Assembly: GCA_022361535.1 (NCBI GenBank)
Contig: JAKSAU010000581.1
Location: 1-11,024 of the forward strand
Length of the DNA stretch: 11,024 bases
From: Desulfobacterales bacterium
GTDB taxonomy: Bacteria > Desulfobacterota > Desulfobacteria > Desulfobacterales > Desulfobacteraceae
Direction of reading: 5' to 3'
Shown here one piece after another: positions 1 through 7,416 of this stretch; position 1 is the first letter of the stretch; each line of letters starts with the position of its first letter. Made by a program: the position numbers and the translations under genes. The notes under the pieces were generated by a model. That model was not told the DNA's origin. It made no database searches and was given only the letters and a program-made list of their open reading frames with translations.

Positions 1-267
1 AGAAGAGCCATGAAAAGAAGCGTGTCTTCCGCCATGAGATTCGGCGCCAAAGGTATCAAGATTATTTGCGCCGGCCGTCTTGGCGGTGCAGAAATGGCCA
101 GGACCGAATGGTATAAAGAAGGGCGGATTCCCCTTCATACGCTCAGAGCTGACGTGGACTACGGATTTATTGAAGCCAAAACTACGTACGGCGCCATCGG
201 TATAAAAGTATTCATCTTTAAAGGTGAAGTGTTGAGTCCTGGCGAGCAGGCATTGGCGACTAATTAA
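1..267 (+). CDS. rpsC: 30S ribosomal protein S3, C-terminal part (5' end outside window)
   Basis: S3 is a head protein of the 30S subunit. It lines the mRNA entry tunnel with S4 and S5 and takes part in mRNA helicase activity. The reading frame is open from base 1, so the gene enters the window from the left and only the last 88 residues are visible. They match the S3 C-terminal domain closely: an RRAMKR start, then [30 protein letters not shown] and the closing [15 protein letters not shown]. The protein ends about 10 residues after that block, so it lacks the long basic tail of the Escherichia coli protein. The next gene, rplP, follows after 22 bases that contain a GAGGAG ribosome binding site, in the usual S10 operon order. 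The identification is secure; the true start cannot be seen. Confidence 0.97.
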   Translation, partial: RRAMKRSVSSAMRFGAKGIKIICAGRLGGAEMARTEWYKEGRIPLHTLRADVDYGFIEAKTTYGAIGIKVFIFKGEVLSPGEQALATN

Positions 268-289
268 GGCGATGAGGAGAAATTAGCAA

Positions 290-700
290 ATGCTGAGTCC
301 TAAAAATGTAAAATTCCGCAAACAGTTCCGCGGTAGAACCAAAGGAACTCCCAACCGTGGGAACACCCTGAGTTTCGGTGACTTTGGTCTTCAGGCAGTG
401 GAATGCGGATATGTAAATGCAAGACAGATAGAAGCAGCCAGGGTCGCGATGACCAGACATGCAAAAAGACAGGGTAAGAGCTGGATTCGCTTCTTCCCGG
501 ATAAACCTGTCACCAAAAAACCCGCTGAAGTAAGAATGGGTAAAGGTAAAGGTGCAACTGACGCTTGGGTCGCCAGGATAAAACCCGGTAAAATCCTCTA
601 TGAAATGGAGGGTGTTGACAGGGAAACCGCAAAGGAAGCCATGCGACTTGCTGCAAGAAAACTTTCCGTAAAAACCCGTTTTGTGGAAAGGAGTAAGTAA
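290..700 (+). CDS. rplP: 50S ribosomal protein L16
   Basis: L16 sits near the peptidyl transferase centre and the A-site tRNA elbow of the 50S subunit and organises 23S rRNA there. The product is 136 residues, the usual bacterial length. It starts [11 protein letters not shown], carries the family blocks around [13 protein letters not shown] (residues 44-56) and WIRFFPDKP (65-73), and has the invariant VRMGKGKG (81-88). The arginine in that last block (R82) corresponds to the residue hydroxylated in E. coli L16; whether it is modified here is unknown. The ATG is preceded by GAGGAG at a normal distance. The TAA stop shares its last A with the ATG of rpmC, which suggests translational coupling. 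Confidence 0.98.
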   Translation: MLSPKNVKFRKQFRGRTKGTPNRGNTLSFGDFGLQAVECGYVNARQIEAARVAMTRHAKRQGKSWIRFFPDKPVTKKPAEVRMGKGKGATDAWVARIKPGKILYEMEGVDRETAKEAMRLAARKLSVKTRFVERSK

Positions 701-900
701 TGATTAAGGCCAGTGAAATTAGAGAAATGGATGCAGATCAGATAAAAGAAAAGCTTGGCGAACTTAAAAAAGAGCTTTTCAATCTTCGTTTCCAGAATGA
801 TGTCGGCCAGCTTGAAAACACAGCAAACCTTTCAAGTGTAAGAAAAGACATCGCCAGACTCTATACAATATCCAAAGAAATGAATTTAAACATTAGCTAA
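700..900 (+). CDS. rpmC: 50S ribosomal protein L29
   Basis: L29 is a small two-helix protein at the polypeptide exit of the 50S subunit. With L23 it forms part of the docking site for trigger factor and SRP. The product is 66 residues, normal for the family. It shows the signature [10 protein letters not shown] (residues 23-32) followed by the second helix, with [11 protein letters not shown] at 47-57. The start codon overlaps the rplP stop by one base. The ribosome binding site (GGAGTAAG) lies in the end of rplP. The C-terminal few residues (MNLNIS) are poorly conserved in the family and not informative. Confidence 0.97.
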   Translation: MIKASEIREMDADQIKEKLGELKKELFNLRFQNDVGQLENTANLSSVRKDIARLYTISKEMNLNIS

Positions 901-916
901 TGTAAGAGTTATCGAT

Positions 917-1177
917 ATGGAAAATAAAAAAAGCAATAAAAAAGAGCTGATCGGTCTGATCGTTTCCGACAAAATGGACAAGTCCGTAGTTGTCAGGGTT
1001 GAAAGGTTTGTACAGCACAAGGTGTATAAAAAATATATCAAGCGCTACAAAAAATACCACGCCCATGATGAAGCAAATCAGTGCAGTATTGGCGACGAAG
1101 TTAAAATCATCGAAACCAGACCTTTGAGCAAGCTCAAACGGTTCCGGGTAACCGAGATTGTTAAAAAAGCGGTTTAG
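917..1177 (+). CDS. rpsQ: 30S ribosomal protein S17
   Basis: S17 is a primary 16S rRNA-binding protein of OB-fold type. It acts early in assembly of the 30S body, near helices 7 and 11. The product has 86 residues. It begins with a short lysine-rich extension, then shows the conserved [18 protein letters not shown] (residues 13-30), the basic [14 protein letters not shown] hairpin loop and the closing [15 protein letters not shown]. It lies 16 bases after rpmC. Its upstream signal is weak (AAGAG, about 8 bases before the ATG), whereas most neighbours have GGAG or better. No other in-frame start lies between the rpmC stop and this ATG, so the start is well supported. It is the last gene of the S10-type block. 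Confidence 0.97.
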   Translation: MENKKSNKKELIGLIVSDKMDKSVVVRVERFVQHKVYKKYIKRYKKYHAHDEANQCSIGDEVKIIETRPLSKLKRFRVTEIVKKAV

Positions 1178-1195
1178 CGATTAAGGAGTTGAATA

Positions 1196-1564
1196 ATGAT
1201 TCAGAGTGAAACCAGACTGACAGTCGCTGACAACTCAGGCGCCAAGGAATTATACTGCATCAAGGTGCTTGGCGGATCCAAAAGAAGATACGCCACAATA
1301 GGGGATATTATTACTGTTTCCGTTAAGGAAGCAATTCCCAATTCCAAGGTCAGCAAGGGTGACATTGTCCAGGCAGTGATCGTCAGGACTAAAAAAGAGA
1401 TATCCAGGCCGGATGGGTCATCAATTCGTTTTGATGATAATTCCGCTGTCGTTATTAATAAGAACAATGAACCGGTCGGTACCCGTATTTTCGGTCCGGT
1501 AGCCAGGGAACTGAGAGCAAAGCGCTTCATGAAAATCGTGTCCCTTGCTCCTGACGTACTCTAA
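1196..1564 (+). CDS. rplN: 50S ribosomal protein L14
   Basis: L14 is a beta-barrel protein at the subunit interface of the 50S particle, contacting 16S rRNA helix 14 and L19. It is also the docking site for the silencing factor RsfS. The product is 122 residues, the canonical length. The N-terminal [16 protein letters not shown], the central [17 protein letters not shown] and the C-terminal [13 protein letters not shown] are textbook L14 blocks. An AAGGAG site lies 7 bases before the ATG. This is the first gene of the spc block and follows rpsQ after only 18 bases, with no promoter or terminator visible in the gap. The message probably continues from the S10 block. Confidence 0.98.
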   Translation: MIQSETRLTVADNSGAKELYCIKVLGGSKRRYATIGDIITVSVKEAIPNSKVSKGDIVQAVIVRTKKEISRPDGSSIRFDDNSAVVINKNNEPVGTRIFGPVARELRAKRFMKIVSLAPDVL

Positions 1565-1590
1565 TTCCGGGTTAACGGAGATATGTAGAT

Positions 1591-1911
1591 ATGAAAATAA
1601 GAATTAAAAAAGACGACAAGGTAAAAGTTCTGACCGGCAAGGACAAAGGCAAGATCGGCAAAGTTCTCAAGGTCGTGAATAAAAACAACCGTGTTGTCGT
1701 TGAAAACATTAACGTAGTGAAGGTTCACCAGCGTCCTACACAGGCAAACCCCCAGGGCGGTATTGTTGAAAAGGCCATGCCTATCAACATCTCCAACTTG
1801 ATGCTCATGTGCAATTCCTGTGTGAAACCGACTCGCATCGGTATCAAGCAGCTGGAAGATGGAAAACGGGTACGAATCTGTAAAAAATGCGACCAGCAGA
1901 TAGATTCATAA
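1591..1911 (+). CDS. rplX: 50S ribosomal protein L24, zinc-ribbon type C-terminus
   Basis: L24 starts 50S assembly by binding the 5' domain of 23S rRNA and lies near the exit tunnel. The product is 106 residues. The N-terminal KOW motif reads [21 protein letters not shown] (about residues 8-28 overall). The conserved [20 protein letters not shown] follows, with NISNLMLMC after it. Two cysteine pairs, C74-x2-C77 and C97-x2-C100, frame the last third. They form a possible zinc ribbon, seen in many bacterial L24 proteins but missing from the E. coli form. A GGAG lies upstream of the ATG and rplE follows after 21 bases. Metal binding is inferred from the cysteine spacing only. Confidence 0.97.
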   Translation: MKIRIKKDDKVKVLTGKDKGKIGKVLKVVNKNNRVVVENINVVKVHQRPTQANPQGGIVEKAMPINISNLMLMCNSCVKPTRIGIKQLEDGKRVRICKKCDQQIDS

Positions 1912-1932
1912 GCCCACAGCCGGAGAGATTAA

Positions 1933-2472
1933 ATGACCACGCTTAAAGAAAAATATACCAACGAAGTCGCTCCTGCACTGACTGAAGAATTCAAGTACAA
2001 AAATCAGTGCCAGGTGCCTAAGTTGGAAAAAATCGTGTTGAACATGGGGCTTGGTGAAGCGGTCCGCAATCCCAAAATTGTAGAACCCGCAGCCAAGGAA
2101 CTTGGATTGATCGCAGGACAAAAGGCTGTTATCACAAGAGCCAAAAAACCCATTGCGAATTTCAAGCTTCGTGAAAACCTCCCCATTGGATGTAAAGTAA
2201 CCCTTCGTCGGGAAAAAATGTATGACTTTCTTGAAAGACTGATCAACATCGCTCTTCCCCGTGTAAGGGACTTTAGAGGAATTTCCGGGAAAGCTTTTGA
2301 CGGCCGCGGTAATTACAGCCTTGGCATCACCGAGCATATCATCTTCCCTGAAATTGATTATGACAAGACCGATCAGATCAAGGGTCTGAACATTACGGTT
2401 GTTACCACAGCCAAAACCGATGAAGAAGGCAAAGCGTTCCTGAAACTTATGGGAATGCCCTTCAAGAATTAA
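1933..2472 (+). CDS. rplE: 50S ribosomal protein L5
   Basis: L5 is a 5S rRNA-binding protein of the central protuberance. It contacts the P-site tRNA and forms bridge B1b with S13, which is encoded further along this window. The product is 179 residues, the standard bacterial length. Key blocks are [16 protein letters not shown] (residues 28-43), [15 protein letters not shown] (67-81), [19 protein letters not shown] (86-104), [10 protein letters not shown] (108-117) and the [20 protein letters not shown] stretch (122-141). An upstream GGAG and the ATG are spaced normally. In E. coli the spc regulator S8 binds mRNA at the start of this gene. I looked for an obvious copy of the S8 target here and could not see one. 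Confidence 0.98.
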   Translation: MTTLKEKYTNEVAPALTEEFKYKNQCQVPKLEKIVLNMGLGEAVRNPKIVEPAAKELGLIAGQKAVITRAKKPIANFKLRENLPIGCKVTLRREKMYDFLERLINIALPRVRDFRGISGKAFDGRGNYSLGITEHIIFPEIDYDKTDQIKGLNITVVTTAKTDEEGKAFLKLMGMPFKN

Positions 2473-2477
2473 GGACC

Positions 2478-2485
2478 AAAGGAGG
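2478..2485 (+). promoter_or_regulatory. Strong ribosome binding site that fixes the TTG start of rpsN
   Basis: The bases AAAGGAGG are a near-complete complement of the 16S rRNA 3' tail. They end 5 bases before TTG at 2491, where the protein then reads [13 protein letters not shown], the normal zinc-type S14 beginning. No ATG in the frame offers a better start. Confidence 0.85.
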
Positions 2486-2490
2486 AGAGC

Positions 2491-2676
2491 TTGGCTAAAA
2501 AAGCTTTAATCGCAAAGGCACAGAGAAAACCCAAATTTGGTGTGCGGGCTTATAACAGGTGCCCTTTATGCGGTAGACCAAGAGCATTTATCAGGAAAGC
2601 TGGTATCTGCAGAATCTGCTTCAGAACACTTGCTTCTGAAGGTAAGCTTCCCGGCGTAACCAAATCAAGCTGGTAA
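2491..2676 (+). CDS. rpsN: 30S ribosomal protein S14, zinc-binding type (type Z)
   Basis: S14 is a late-binding protein of the 30S head, near S3, S10 and S19. The product is 61 residues, the size of the short zinc form rather than the roughly 100-residue zinc-free form of E. coli. Four cysteines, C24-x2-C27 and C40-x2-C43, make the zinc site (the [10 protein letters not shown] and GICRICFR stretches). The ending [11 protein letters not shown] is the family C-terminus. Translation starts at TTG, set by a strong AAAGGAGG. It sits in the usual place between rplE and rpsH. After it comes a 71-base gap, the largest in the spc block. Confidence 0.97.
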   Translation: MAKKALIAKAQRKPKFGVRAYNRCPLCGRPRAFIRKAGICRICFRTLASEGKLPGVTKSSW

Positions 2677-2747
2677 ACTTGAAGATAAACTCAAGATCAG
2701 ATTCTTAATGAAAGATACGAGCAGTTTTATTTTAAGGAGAATTACAA

Positions 2748-3146
2748 ATGGCAATTAGTGATCCCATTGCAGACATGCTGACAATCATTAGAAATGGTGG
2801 TAAAGCAGGTCGTGACAAAGTGGATATCCCCGGATCAAAGATCAAGTTGGAATTGGTGCGGGTGCTTAAAGAGCAAGGATATATCAAAGATTTCAAATTC
2901 CTTGAAGACGCAACCCAGGGAGTTATCCGAGTATACCTGAAATATGTATCCTACGGACAACCCACCATCTTTGGTATTGAGCGCGTAAGCAAACCCTCTT
3001 GCAGGGTTTATTCCAAGTCAAAAAACATTAAGCCGGTTTTAAACGGCCTGGGTATTTCCATCATCTCAACTTCTAAGGGGTTGATGACTGACAAACAGGC
3101 TAAAGAAGCGAACGTCGGCGGTGAAATTCTTTGTAACGTTTGGTAA
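2748..3146 (+). CDS. rpsH: 30S ribosomal protein S8
   Basis: S8 is a primary binding protein of the central domain of 16S rRNA (helix 21). In E. coli it is the translational repressor of the spc operon. The product is 132 residues. It opens with the standard SDPIADMLTIIRNG (residues 4-17; most S8 proteins have RNA or RNG there). IPGSKIKLELVRVLKEQGYI follows, and it closes with ISIISTSKGLMTDKQAKE and NVGGEILCNVW, the rRNA-binding C-terminal domain. An AAGGAG lies 8 bases before the ATG. The 71-base leader between rpsN and this gene holds short competing inverted repeats and could be a control region, but no known S8 target is clear in it. Confidence 0.98.
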   Translation: MAISDPIADMLTIIRNGGKAGRDKVDIPGSKIKLELVRVLKEQGYIKDFKFLEDATQGVIRVYLKYVSYGQPTIFGIERVSKPSCRVYSKSKNIKPVLNGLGISIISTSKGLMTDKQAKEANVGGEILCNVW

Positions 3147-3160
3147 GACAGGAGTAGAAA

Positions 3161-3703
3161 ATGTCACGAATAGGAAAACAGCCGGTTCAGCTTCCAGATA
3201 AGGTCCAGATTACCCTTGATGGTGATACAATCAACGTAAAAGGCCCCAAAGGCAGCCTTGGCCGTAAAGTACACCCGGCAGTAAATATTGAAATTGAAGA
3301 TAAGGTGCTGACCGTTAATACAGACACCTCAAATAAAAAGAAAGTGGCGCTTCAGGGGCTGTTCAGATCCCTTATTTTTAACATGGTTCACGGCGTCACC
3401 GAAGGTTATGAAAAAAAGCTGGTTCTTTCCGGTATTGGTTACCGTGCTGAGGCAAAGGGAAAATCCCTGGTGCTCAACGTGGGCTACTCCAATCCGGTAG
3501 ACTTCCCTCTTCCCGAAGGCGTTACTGCAAACGTAGATAAAAACGTGGAAGTCACCCTTACCAGTATTGATAAAGAACTCTTGGGCCAGGCCGCAGCAAA
3601 CATCAGAGCTATAAGACCTCCCGAGCCTTACAAAGGCAAAGGCATCATGTATGCTGACGAAAGAATCATCAGAAAAGCAGGTAAAACTGCTGGTAAAGAG
3701 TAA
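3161..3703 (+). CDS. rplF: 50S ribosomal protein L6
   Basis: L6 binds the sarcin-ricin loop region of 23S rRNA near the factor-binding site of the 50S subunit. The product has 180 residues in the usual two repeated domains. The start MSRIGKQPVQLP is typical, GPKGSL lies at about 28-33, and GYRAEAKGKSLVLNVGYS at 94-111. The signature RPPEPYKGKGI is at 152-162, followed by the basic tail. It lies 14 bases after rpsH with an AGGAG site. Nothing about it departs from the family. Confidence 0.98.
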   Translation: MSRIGKQPVQLPDKVQITLDGDTINVKGPKGSLGRKVHPAVNIEIEDKVLTVNTDTSNKKKVALQGLFRSLIFNMVHGVTEGYEKKLVLSGIGYRAEAKGKSLVLNVGYSNPVDFPLPEGVTANVDKNVEVTLTSIDKELLGQAAANIRAIRPPEPYKGKGIMYADERIIRKAGKTAGKE

Positions 3704-3722
3704 GAGGTGAGGAAATAAAATA

Positions 3723-4091
3723 ATGGCAAATACATCACCAAGGCTTGTAGCAAGGCTTAAAAGAAAAAAAAGAATCAGAAAGAATATATTTGGTAATCAG
3801 GATCGCCCGAGACTGAGCGTATTCAGAAGTGCAAAGCACATCTACGCACAGATCATTGACGACACTAAAGGGGTCACTCTTGTAGCCGCATCTTCTCTTG
3901 ATCAAGAGTATAAAGATGCTCCTGTTGAAGGCAAAAAACAGGATGTTGCAAAGGCGATTGGAACCCTTATCGGTAAAAGGGCTCTGGATAAAGGTATCAA
4001 AAAAGTTGTTCTTGACCGGAACGGCTTCCTTTATCACGGACGTGTTAAAGCGCTTTCAGACGGGGCCCGTGAAGCCGGTCTTGAATTCTAA
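3723..4091 (+). CDS. rplR: 50S ribosomal protein L18
   Basis: L18 binds 5S rRNA and, with L5, carries it into the central protuberance. The product is 122 residues. The basic N-terminal tail ([10 protein letters not shown], residues 11-20) leads into [20 protein letters not shown] (28-47). The body ends with [26 protein letters not shown], the classical L18 C-terminus. The upstream GAGGTGAGG lies rather far from the ATG (about 10 bases or more), but the start gives the expected N-terminus. The 3' end overlaps the region that supplies the ribosome binding site of rpsE. Confidence 0.97.
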   Translation: MANTSPRLVARLKRKKRIRKNIFGNQDRPRLSVFRSAKHIYAQIIDDTKGVTLVAASSLDQEYKDAPVEGKKQDVAKAIGTLIGKRALDKGIKKVVLDRNGFLYHGRVKALSDGAREAGLEF

Positions 4092-4093
4092 TT

Positions 4094-4100
4094 AAGGAGG
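4094..4100 (+). promoter_or_regulatory. Strong ribosome binding site that fixes the TTG start of rpsE
   Basis: AAGGAGG lies 7 bases before TTG at 4108, directly after the rplR stop. The reading from this TTG begins [18 protein letters not shown], which fits S5, and no competing ATG lies upstream in frame. Confidence 0.85.
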
Positions 4101-4107
4101 AACACCC

Positions 4108-4608
4108 TTGGCTAGACAACAACAGCAGATGGAAGATACAGGTTTAATAGATAAAGTCGTCAGGATTAACCGCGTTGCAAAGGTTGTAAAAGGCGGCCGG
4201 AATTTCACATTCACCGCTTTGGTTGTGGTTGGTGACGGTGAAGGCAGTGTGGGATACGGACTCGGGAAAGCCCAGGAAGTACCTGAAGCCATCAGAAAAG
4301 GTATGGAAAAAGCCAAAAGAAATATGGTTAAAGTTTCCATCCTTAACGGTACAGTACCTTTTGAAGTCGTTGGTCATGCAGGATCAGGCCGTGTGCTTCT
4401 CAAACCCGCCTCCCCCGGTACCGGCCTTATTGCCGGCGGTGGGATCCGCGCGGTCCTTGAGGCAGCTGGCGTCACCGATATCCTGACCAAATGCATCGGC
4501 TCTCATAACACCCAGAATATCGTCAGAGCCACTATGGCAGGGCTGCAGTCTTTGTGTACCAAAGAAGAAGTCGCCAAAAGACGCGGGCTCAAACCTGAAG
4601 AGATATAA
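4108..4608 (+). CDS. rpsE: 30S ribosomal protein S5
   Basis: S5 helps form the mRNA entry channel and affects decoding accuracy. Changes in it give spectinomycin resistance or ram phenotypes in E. coli. The product is 166 residues. The N-terminal dsRBD-like domain carries [23 protein letters not shown] (about 22-44), including the VKGGR loop linked to spectinomycin, then [14 protein letters not shown] (49-62). The C-terminal domain has [20 protein letters not shown] (92-111) and the [16 protein letters not shown] block (131-146). None of the visible residues suggests a resistance change, although that cannot be judged from one sequence. TTG is the start codon, with a strong AAGGAGG before it. 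Confidence 0.98.
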   Translation: MARQQQQMEDTGLIDKVVRINRVAKVVKGGRNFTFTALVVVGDGEGSVGYGLGKAQEVPEAIRKGMEKAKRNMVKVSILNGTVPFEVVGHAGSGRVLLKPASPGTGLIAGGGIRAVLEAAGVTDILTKCIGSHNTQNIVRATMAGLQSLCTKEEVAKRRGLKPEEI

Positions 4609-4619
4609 AGAGGTAGACA

Positions 4620-4802
4620 ATGGCTGATAAAATTAAGATTACACAGATAAAGAGCACCATCGGCCGTCCTGCAAAGCACGGACGGATTATCCGCTCCCTG
4701 GGCATCAGAAAGATGCACCAGACTGTTGAGCACGATAACACCCCTGTGATCCAGGGGCAGATTAAAAAAGTTTCACACCTGGTGAAAGTAGAGGAGGTTT
4801 AA
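4620..4802 (+). CDS. rpmD: 50S ribosomal protein L30
   Basis: L30 is a small 50S protein that is not universal in bacteria. The product is 60 residues, normal size, with the recognisable [23 protein letters not shown] start (residues 6-28) and [28 protein letters not shown] body. The ATG follows rpsE after 11 bases with GAGGT before it. Its last codons (Glu-Glu-Val) are made by a GAGGAGG sequence that also serves as the ribosome binding site of rplO, whose ATG is only 1 base past the rpmD stop. Ribosomes finishing here could reinitiate directly on rplO. Confidence 0.96.
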   Translation: MADKIKITQIKSTIGRPAKHGRIIRSLGIRKMHQTVEHDNTPVIQGQIKKVSHLVKVEEV

Positions 4803-4803
4803 G

Positions 4804-5241
4804 ATGCAGCTTCATGATCTGGCTCCCGCACCCGGCAGCAGAAAGAATAGAAAAAGAGTGGGCCGCGGCCCCGGCTCCGGTATGGGTAAAACCTCCACAA
4901 GAGGTCACAAGGGCTTGAAGGCACGTTCCGGTGGCTCAGTTCGTCCCGGTTTTGAAGGCGGACAGATGCCCATCTATAGACGCCTGCCCAAACGCGGATT
5001 CAAAAATTATCCGTTTAAAACCATCAACGCCGTTCTCAATGTCCAGGATTTGGATCGGTTTGAAGACGGTGCAGAGATTACTGTTGACGTTCTCAGAGAC
5101 GCTGGCCTGGTAAAAGGCCGTGTGGATGGCGTCAAAATTCTTGGCCAGGGTGAAATTGCTAAAAAGTTTGCCCTTAAAAATGTTTTGGTTTCCAAAACAG
5201 CCAAGGAAAAGATTGAATCTGCCGGCGGCAGTGTAGAATAA
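4804..5241 (+). CDS. rplO: 50S ribosomal protein L15
   Basis: L15 is a late-assembly 50S protein with a long glycine- and arginine-rich N-terminal extension that threads into 23S rRNA. The product is 145 residues. It begins [20 protein letters not shown] and has the [18 protein letters not shown] tract (20-37). [18 protein letters not shown] follows at about 49-66, with the globular domain ending [10 protein letters not shown]. The start lies 1 base after rpmD, which indicates tight coupling. It directly precedes secY, the conserved spc order. Confidence 0.98.
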   Translation: MQLHDLAPAPGSRKNRKRVGRGPGSGMGKTSTRGHKGLKARSGGSVRPGFEGGQMPIYRRLPKRGFKNYPFKTINAVLNVQDLDRFEDGAEITVDVLRDAGLVKGRVDGVKILGQGEIAKKFALKNVLVSKTAKEKIESAGGSVE

Positions 5242-5265
5242 CCAAACGATTTAAGGAAAGTATAG

Positions 5266-6585
5266 ATGATCGAGAACAGCTATCAGAATCTGTTTAAACT
5301 TCCTGAACTGAAACGGAAGATCCTGATTACCCTGGCACTACTTTTCGTATACCGGGTCGGGGTTCATGTCCCTACTCCGGGTATTGATGGTGCTGCCTTG
5401 GAATCATTCTTTGCAGCAGCTTCAGGAACCTTATTCTCAATGTTTAATATGTTCTCGGGGGGGGCGCTTGAACGGCTGTCTATTTTTGCCCTGGGTATTA
5501 TGCCCTATATCAGTGCCTCCATTATCTTGGAATTGATGACCGTTGTCGTTCCACATCTCGAGCAGCTTAAAAAAGAAGGTGATGCCGGTCGTAAAAAGAA
5601 AACCCAGTACACCAGATACGGAACCGTTGTTCTGAGTGTCATCCAGGGTTTTGGTATTGCGGTAGGCCTTGAGACTATGACCTCACCTGCTGGCGTACCT
5701 ATTGTACCATACCCCGGTTGGGGGTTTAGGTTGATTACCATTATCACCTTGACTGCAGGTACGGCCTTTATCATGTGGCTGGGTGAGCAGATCACCGAGC
5801 GTGGTATTGGTAACGGGATTTCTTTGATCATTTTTGCCGGTATCGTTGCCAATATGCCGTCTGCCGGCGGCAATATGATCAGGCTGTTGAGTACCGGTGA
5901 AATGGGGATCTTTTCCACAATTATTTTAATCGTTATGATGGTAGCGGTTGTTGCGGCCATCATTTTTATGGAACAGGCTCAGCGGAGAATACCGGTCCAT
6001 TACGCTAAACGCGTTGTGGGCAGGAAAATGTACGGTGGACAGACTTCACATCTGCCGCTTAAGATTAATACTGCAGGTGTTATTCCGCCAATTTTTGCTT
6101 CTTCCATTATAATGTTTCCGACGACGTTGGCTCAGTTCATCAATCTGCCTATTATGCAGACTGTTGCAGCCATGTTTAGTCCCGGAACCGTATGGTATTA
6201 TCTGCTTTACGTTGGATTCATCGTGTTCTTCTGTTTTTTTTACACAGCAGTACAGTTTAATCCTGAAGACGTGGCAGAAAATATGAAAAGAAACGGCGGG
6301 TACATTCCTGGTATCAGACCTGGAAAACGGACTGCCGAATACATCGATAAGGTGCTTACTCGGATAACTGTCGGCGGCGCCTTGTATGTATCTGCGGTCT
6401 GTGTTCTTCCCACCATTCTTATGGATAAATTTAACGTACCGTTTTATTTTGGCGGAACAGCTCTTCTGATTGTTGTCGGTGTCTCCATCGACACCATTTC
6501 CCAGATTGAATCTCACCTCATCACAGGCAACTACGATGGATTCTTGGGACGGTCAGGGGCTAAACGGATTAAGGGTAGATCATAA
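5266..6585 (+). CDS. secY: Protein translocase subunit SecY
   Basis: SecY is the channel subunit of the SecYEG translocon in the inner membrane, passing unfolded secretory proteins driven by SecA and inserting membrane proteins delivered by the ribosome. The product is 439 residues with ten hydrophobic segments, roughly at 18-37, 72-95, 118-135, 154-171, 183-200, 214-235, 267-290, 311-332, 368-386 and 396-415. The plug region FSMFNMFSGGALERL lies at about 57-71. Family hallmarks include GERG-like EQITERGIGNGISLIIFAG (174-192) and the cytoplasmic loop GGQTSHLPLKINTAGVIPP (257-275). The SecA/ribosome-contacting loop is GIRPGKRTAEYIDKVLTR (349-366), containing the essential arginine R351. An AAGGA site precedes the ATG. 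An 8-base G run lies in the plug codons. No adk or map gene follows; infA comes next. Confidence 0.98.
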   Translation: MIENSYQNLFKLPELKRKILITLALLFVYRVGVHVPTPGIDGAALESFFAAASGTLFSMFNMFSGGALERLSIFALGIMPYISASIILELMTVVVPHLEQLKKEGDAGRKKKTQYTRYGTVVLSVIQGFGIAVGLETMTSPAGVPIVPYPGWGFRLITIITLTAGTAFIMWLGEQITERGIGNGISLIIFAGIVANMPSAGGNMIRLLSTGEMGIFSTIILIVMMVAVVAAIIFMEQAQRRIPVHYAKRVVGRKMYGGQTSHLPLKINTAGVIPPIFASSIIMFPTTLAQFINLPIMQTVAAMFSPGTVWYYLLYVGFIVFFCFFYTAVQFNPEDVAENMKRNGGYIPGIRPGKRTAEYIDKVLTRITVGGALYVSAVCVLPTILMDKFNVPFYFGGTALLIVVGVSIDTISQIESHLITGNYDGFLGRSGAKRIKGRS

Positions 6586-6618
6586 AGATTCACATCACAA
6601 AGGAGATGAATTAAGATT

Positions 6619-6837
6619 ATGGCAAAAGAAGAGCCTATCAAAGTCGACGGGAAAGTCCTCGAAACACTTCCCAATGCCATGTTCAAGGTGGAGCTTGAAA
6701 ACAAACATGTTTTGCTGGCCCATATTTCCGGGAAAATGAGAATGCACTTTATTAAAATACTGCCCGGAGACAAGGTAACCGTTGAGATTTCACCCTACGA
6801 TCTGAGCCGCGGCAGGATCACTTACCGGTATAAATAA
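6619..6837 (+). CDS. infA: Translation initiation factor IF-1
   Basis: IF-1 is an S1-like OB-fold protein. It occupies the A site of the 30S subunit during initiation and works with IF-2 and IF-3. The product is 72 residues, the canonical size. It shows [16 protein letters not shown], the [19 protein letters not shown] stretch and the ending [17 protein letters not shown]. Compared with E. coli the initial residues differ (EEPIKVDGK for EDNIEMQGT), within normal variation. AAAGGAGA lies about 12 bases before the ATG, a longish spacer. In E. coli infA is elsewhere on the chromosome. Here it is in the spc-alpha junction, as in Gram-positive and many other bacteria. Confidence 0.97.
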   Translation: MAKEEPIKVDGKVLETLPNAMFKVELENKHVLLAHISGKMRMHFIKILPGDKVTVEISPYDLSRGRITYRYK

Positions 6838-6896
6838 AACGGTTTAATTATATATATACAATTTTAGTAAAGATATTTTAGACTAGGAGTAGATGG

Positions 6897-7010
6897 ATGA
6901 AAGTCAGAGCATCTGTAAAAAAAATCTGTAGAGACTGTAAAGTCATCAAAAGACGCGGTGTAGTCAGAGTTATCTGTATCAACAAGCGTCATAAACAGCG
7001 TCAGGGATAG
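6897..7010 (+). CDS. rpmJ: 50S ribosomal protein L36, zinc-binding form
   Basis: L36 is the smallest 50S protein and binds 23S rRNA near the factor-binding side. The product is 37 residues ([20 protein letters not shown] at the start, ending NKRHKQRQG), exactly the family length. The zinc ligands C11, C14, C27 and H32 are all present, so this is the C+ form. The ATG at 6897 gives the standard MKVR beginning. Another ATG at 6893 is out of frame. GGAG lies close upstream (about 6886-6889). The 59-base gap before it is very AT-rich. rpsM follows after 12 bases. Confidence 0.97.
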   Translation: MKVRASVKKICRDCKVIKRRGVVRVICINKRHKQRQG

Positions 7011-7022
7011 GGGGAAAGAAAT

Positions 7023-7391
7023 TTGGCACGTATAGCTGGTGTAGATTTACCAAAAGACAAACATGCTTGGGTCGCTTTAACCTATATCTATGGTATTGGA
7101 CGCAGCAGATCCCAATTGATACTCGAACAAACAGGTATCGAACCTACAACTAAAGCAGGCCAACTGACCGAAGAGCAGGTTAATGACATCAGAAAGGTCA
7201 TTGACGCCAACTACAAAGTAGAAGGTGAACTTCGTTCCGAAGTATCCATGAACATTAAACGTCTCATGGATCTTGGCTGCTATAGAGGACTTCGTCACCG
7301 TAAAGGCCTTCCCTGCCACGGACAGCGGACCAGCACAAATGCAAGAACAAGAAAAGGTCCCAAACGTACTGCAGTTAAAAAGAAAAAGTAG
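7023..7391 (+). CDS. rpsM: 30S ribosomal protein S13
   Basis: S13 is a head protein of the 30S subunit. It contacts the P-site tRNA and forms intersubunit bridges B1a/B1b, the latter with L5. The product is 122 residues. It starts at TTG, giving [20 protein letters not shown], and shows the helix-hairpin-helix [11 protein letters not shown] (21-31). The signature [14 protein letters not shown] is at 90-103, followed by the basic tail ending in KKKK. The upstream signal is a G-rich GGGGGAAAG directly after the rpmJ stop, weaker than for the other TTG genes. In E. coli S4 represses the alpha operon at a pseudoknot before rpsM. Here only 12 bases separate rpmJ and rpsM, so that arrangement cannot exist in the same form. 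Confidence 0.98.
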   Translation: MARIAGVDLPKDKHAWVALTYIYGIGRSRSQLILEQTGIEPTTKAGQLTEEQVNDIRKVIDANYKVEGELRSEVSMNIKRLMDLGCYRGLRHRKGLPCHGQRTSTNARTRKGPKRTAVKKKK

Positions 7392-7416
7392 GATAAGATA
7401 AAAAAGGTATAATATT

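Noticed and set aside
900..905. Minimal start-stop ATGTAA overlapping the rpmC stop
   Set aside because: It arises by chance from the TAATGTAA context, has no ribosome binding site of its own, and the real rpsQ start follows 12 bases later.
1912..1960. Possible S8 repressor site at the rplX-rplE junction, as in E. coli
   Set aside because: I could not see the helix-21-like fold or conserved internal loop there. The gap is only 21 bases and nothing distinctive is visible.
1906..2337. Open reading frame of 143 codons on the - strand, antisense to rplE
   Set aside because: It lies wholly opposite a highly conserved gene, resembles no family I know and has no sign of its own ribosome binding site. 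It is a shadow of rplE codon structure.
5505..6516. Two open reading frames of about 150 codons on the - strand within secY
   Set aside because: The isoleucine/proline-rich translation is typical of the reverse complement of a membrane protein gene; secY itself is certain.
7408..7413. TATAAT sequence that could be a -10 promoter element before rpsK
   Set aside because: It sits between the rpsK ribosome binding site and its ATG, with no -35 element at the right distance. A transcript from it would be leaderless or lack the binding site.
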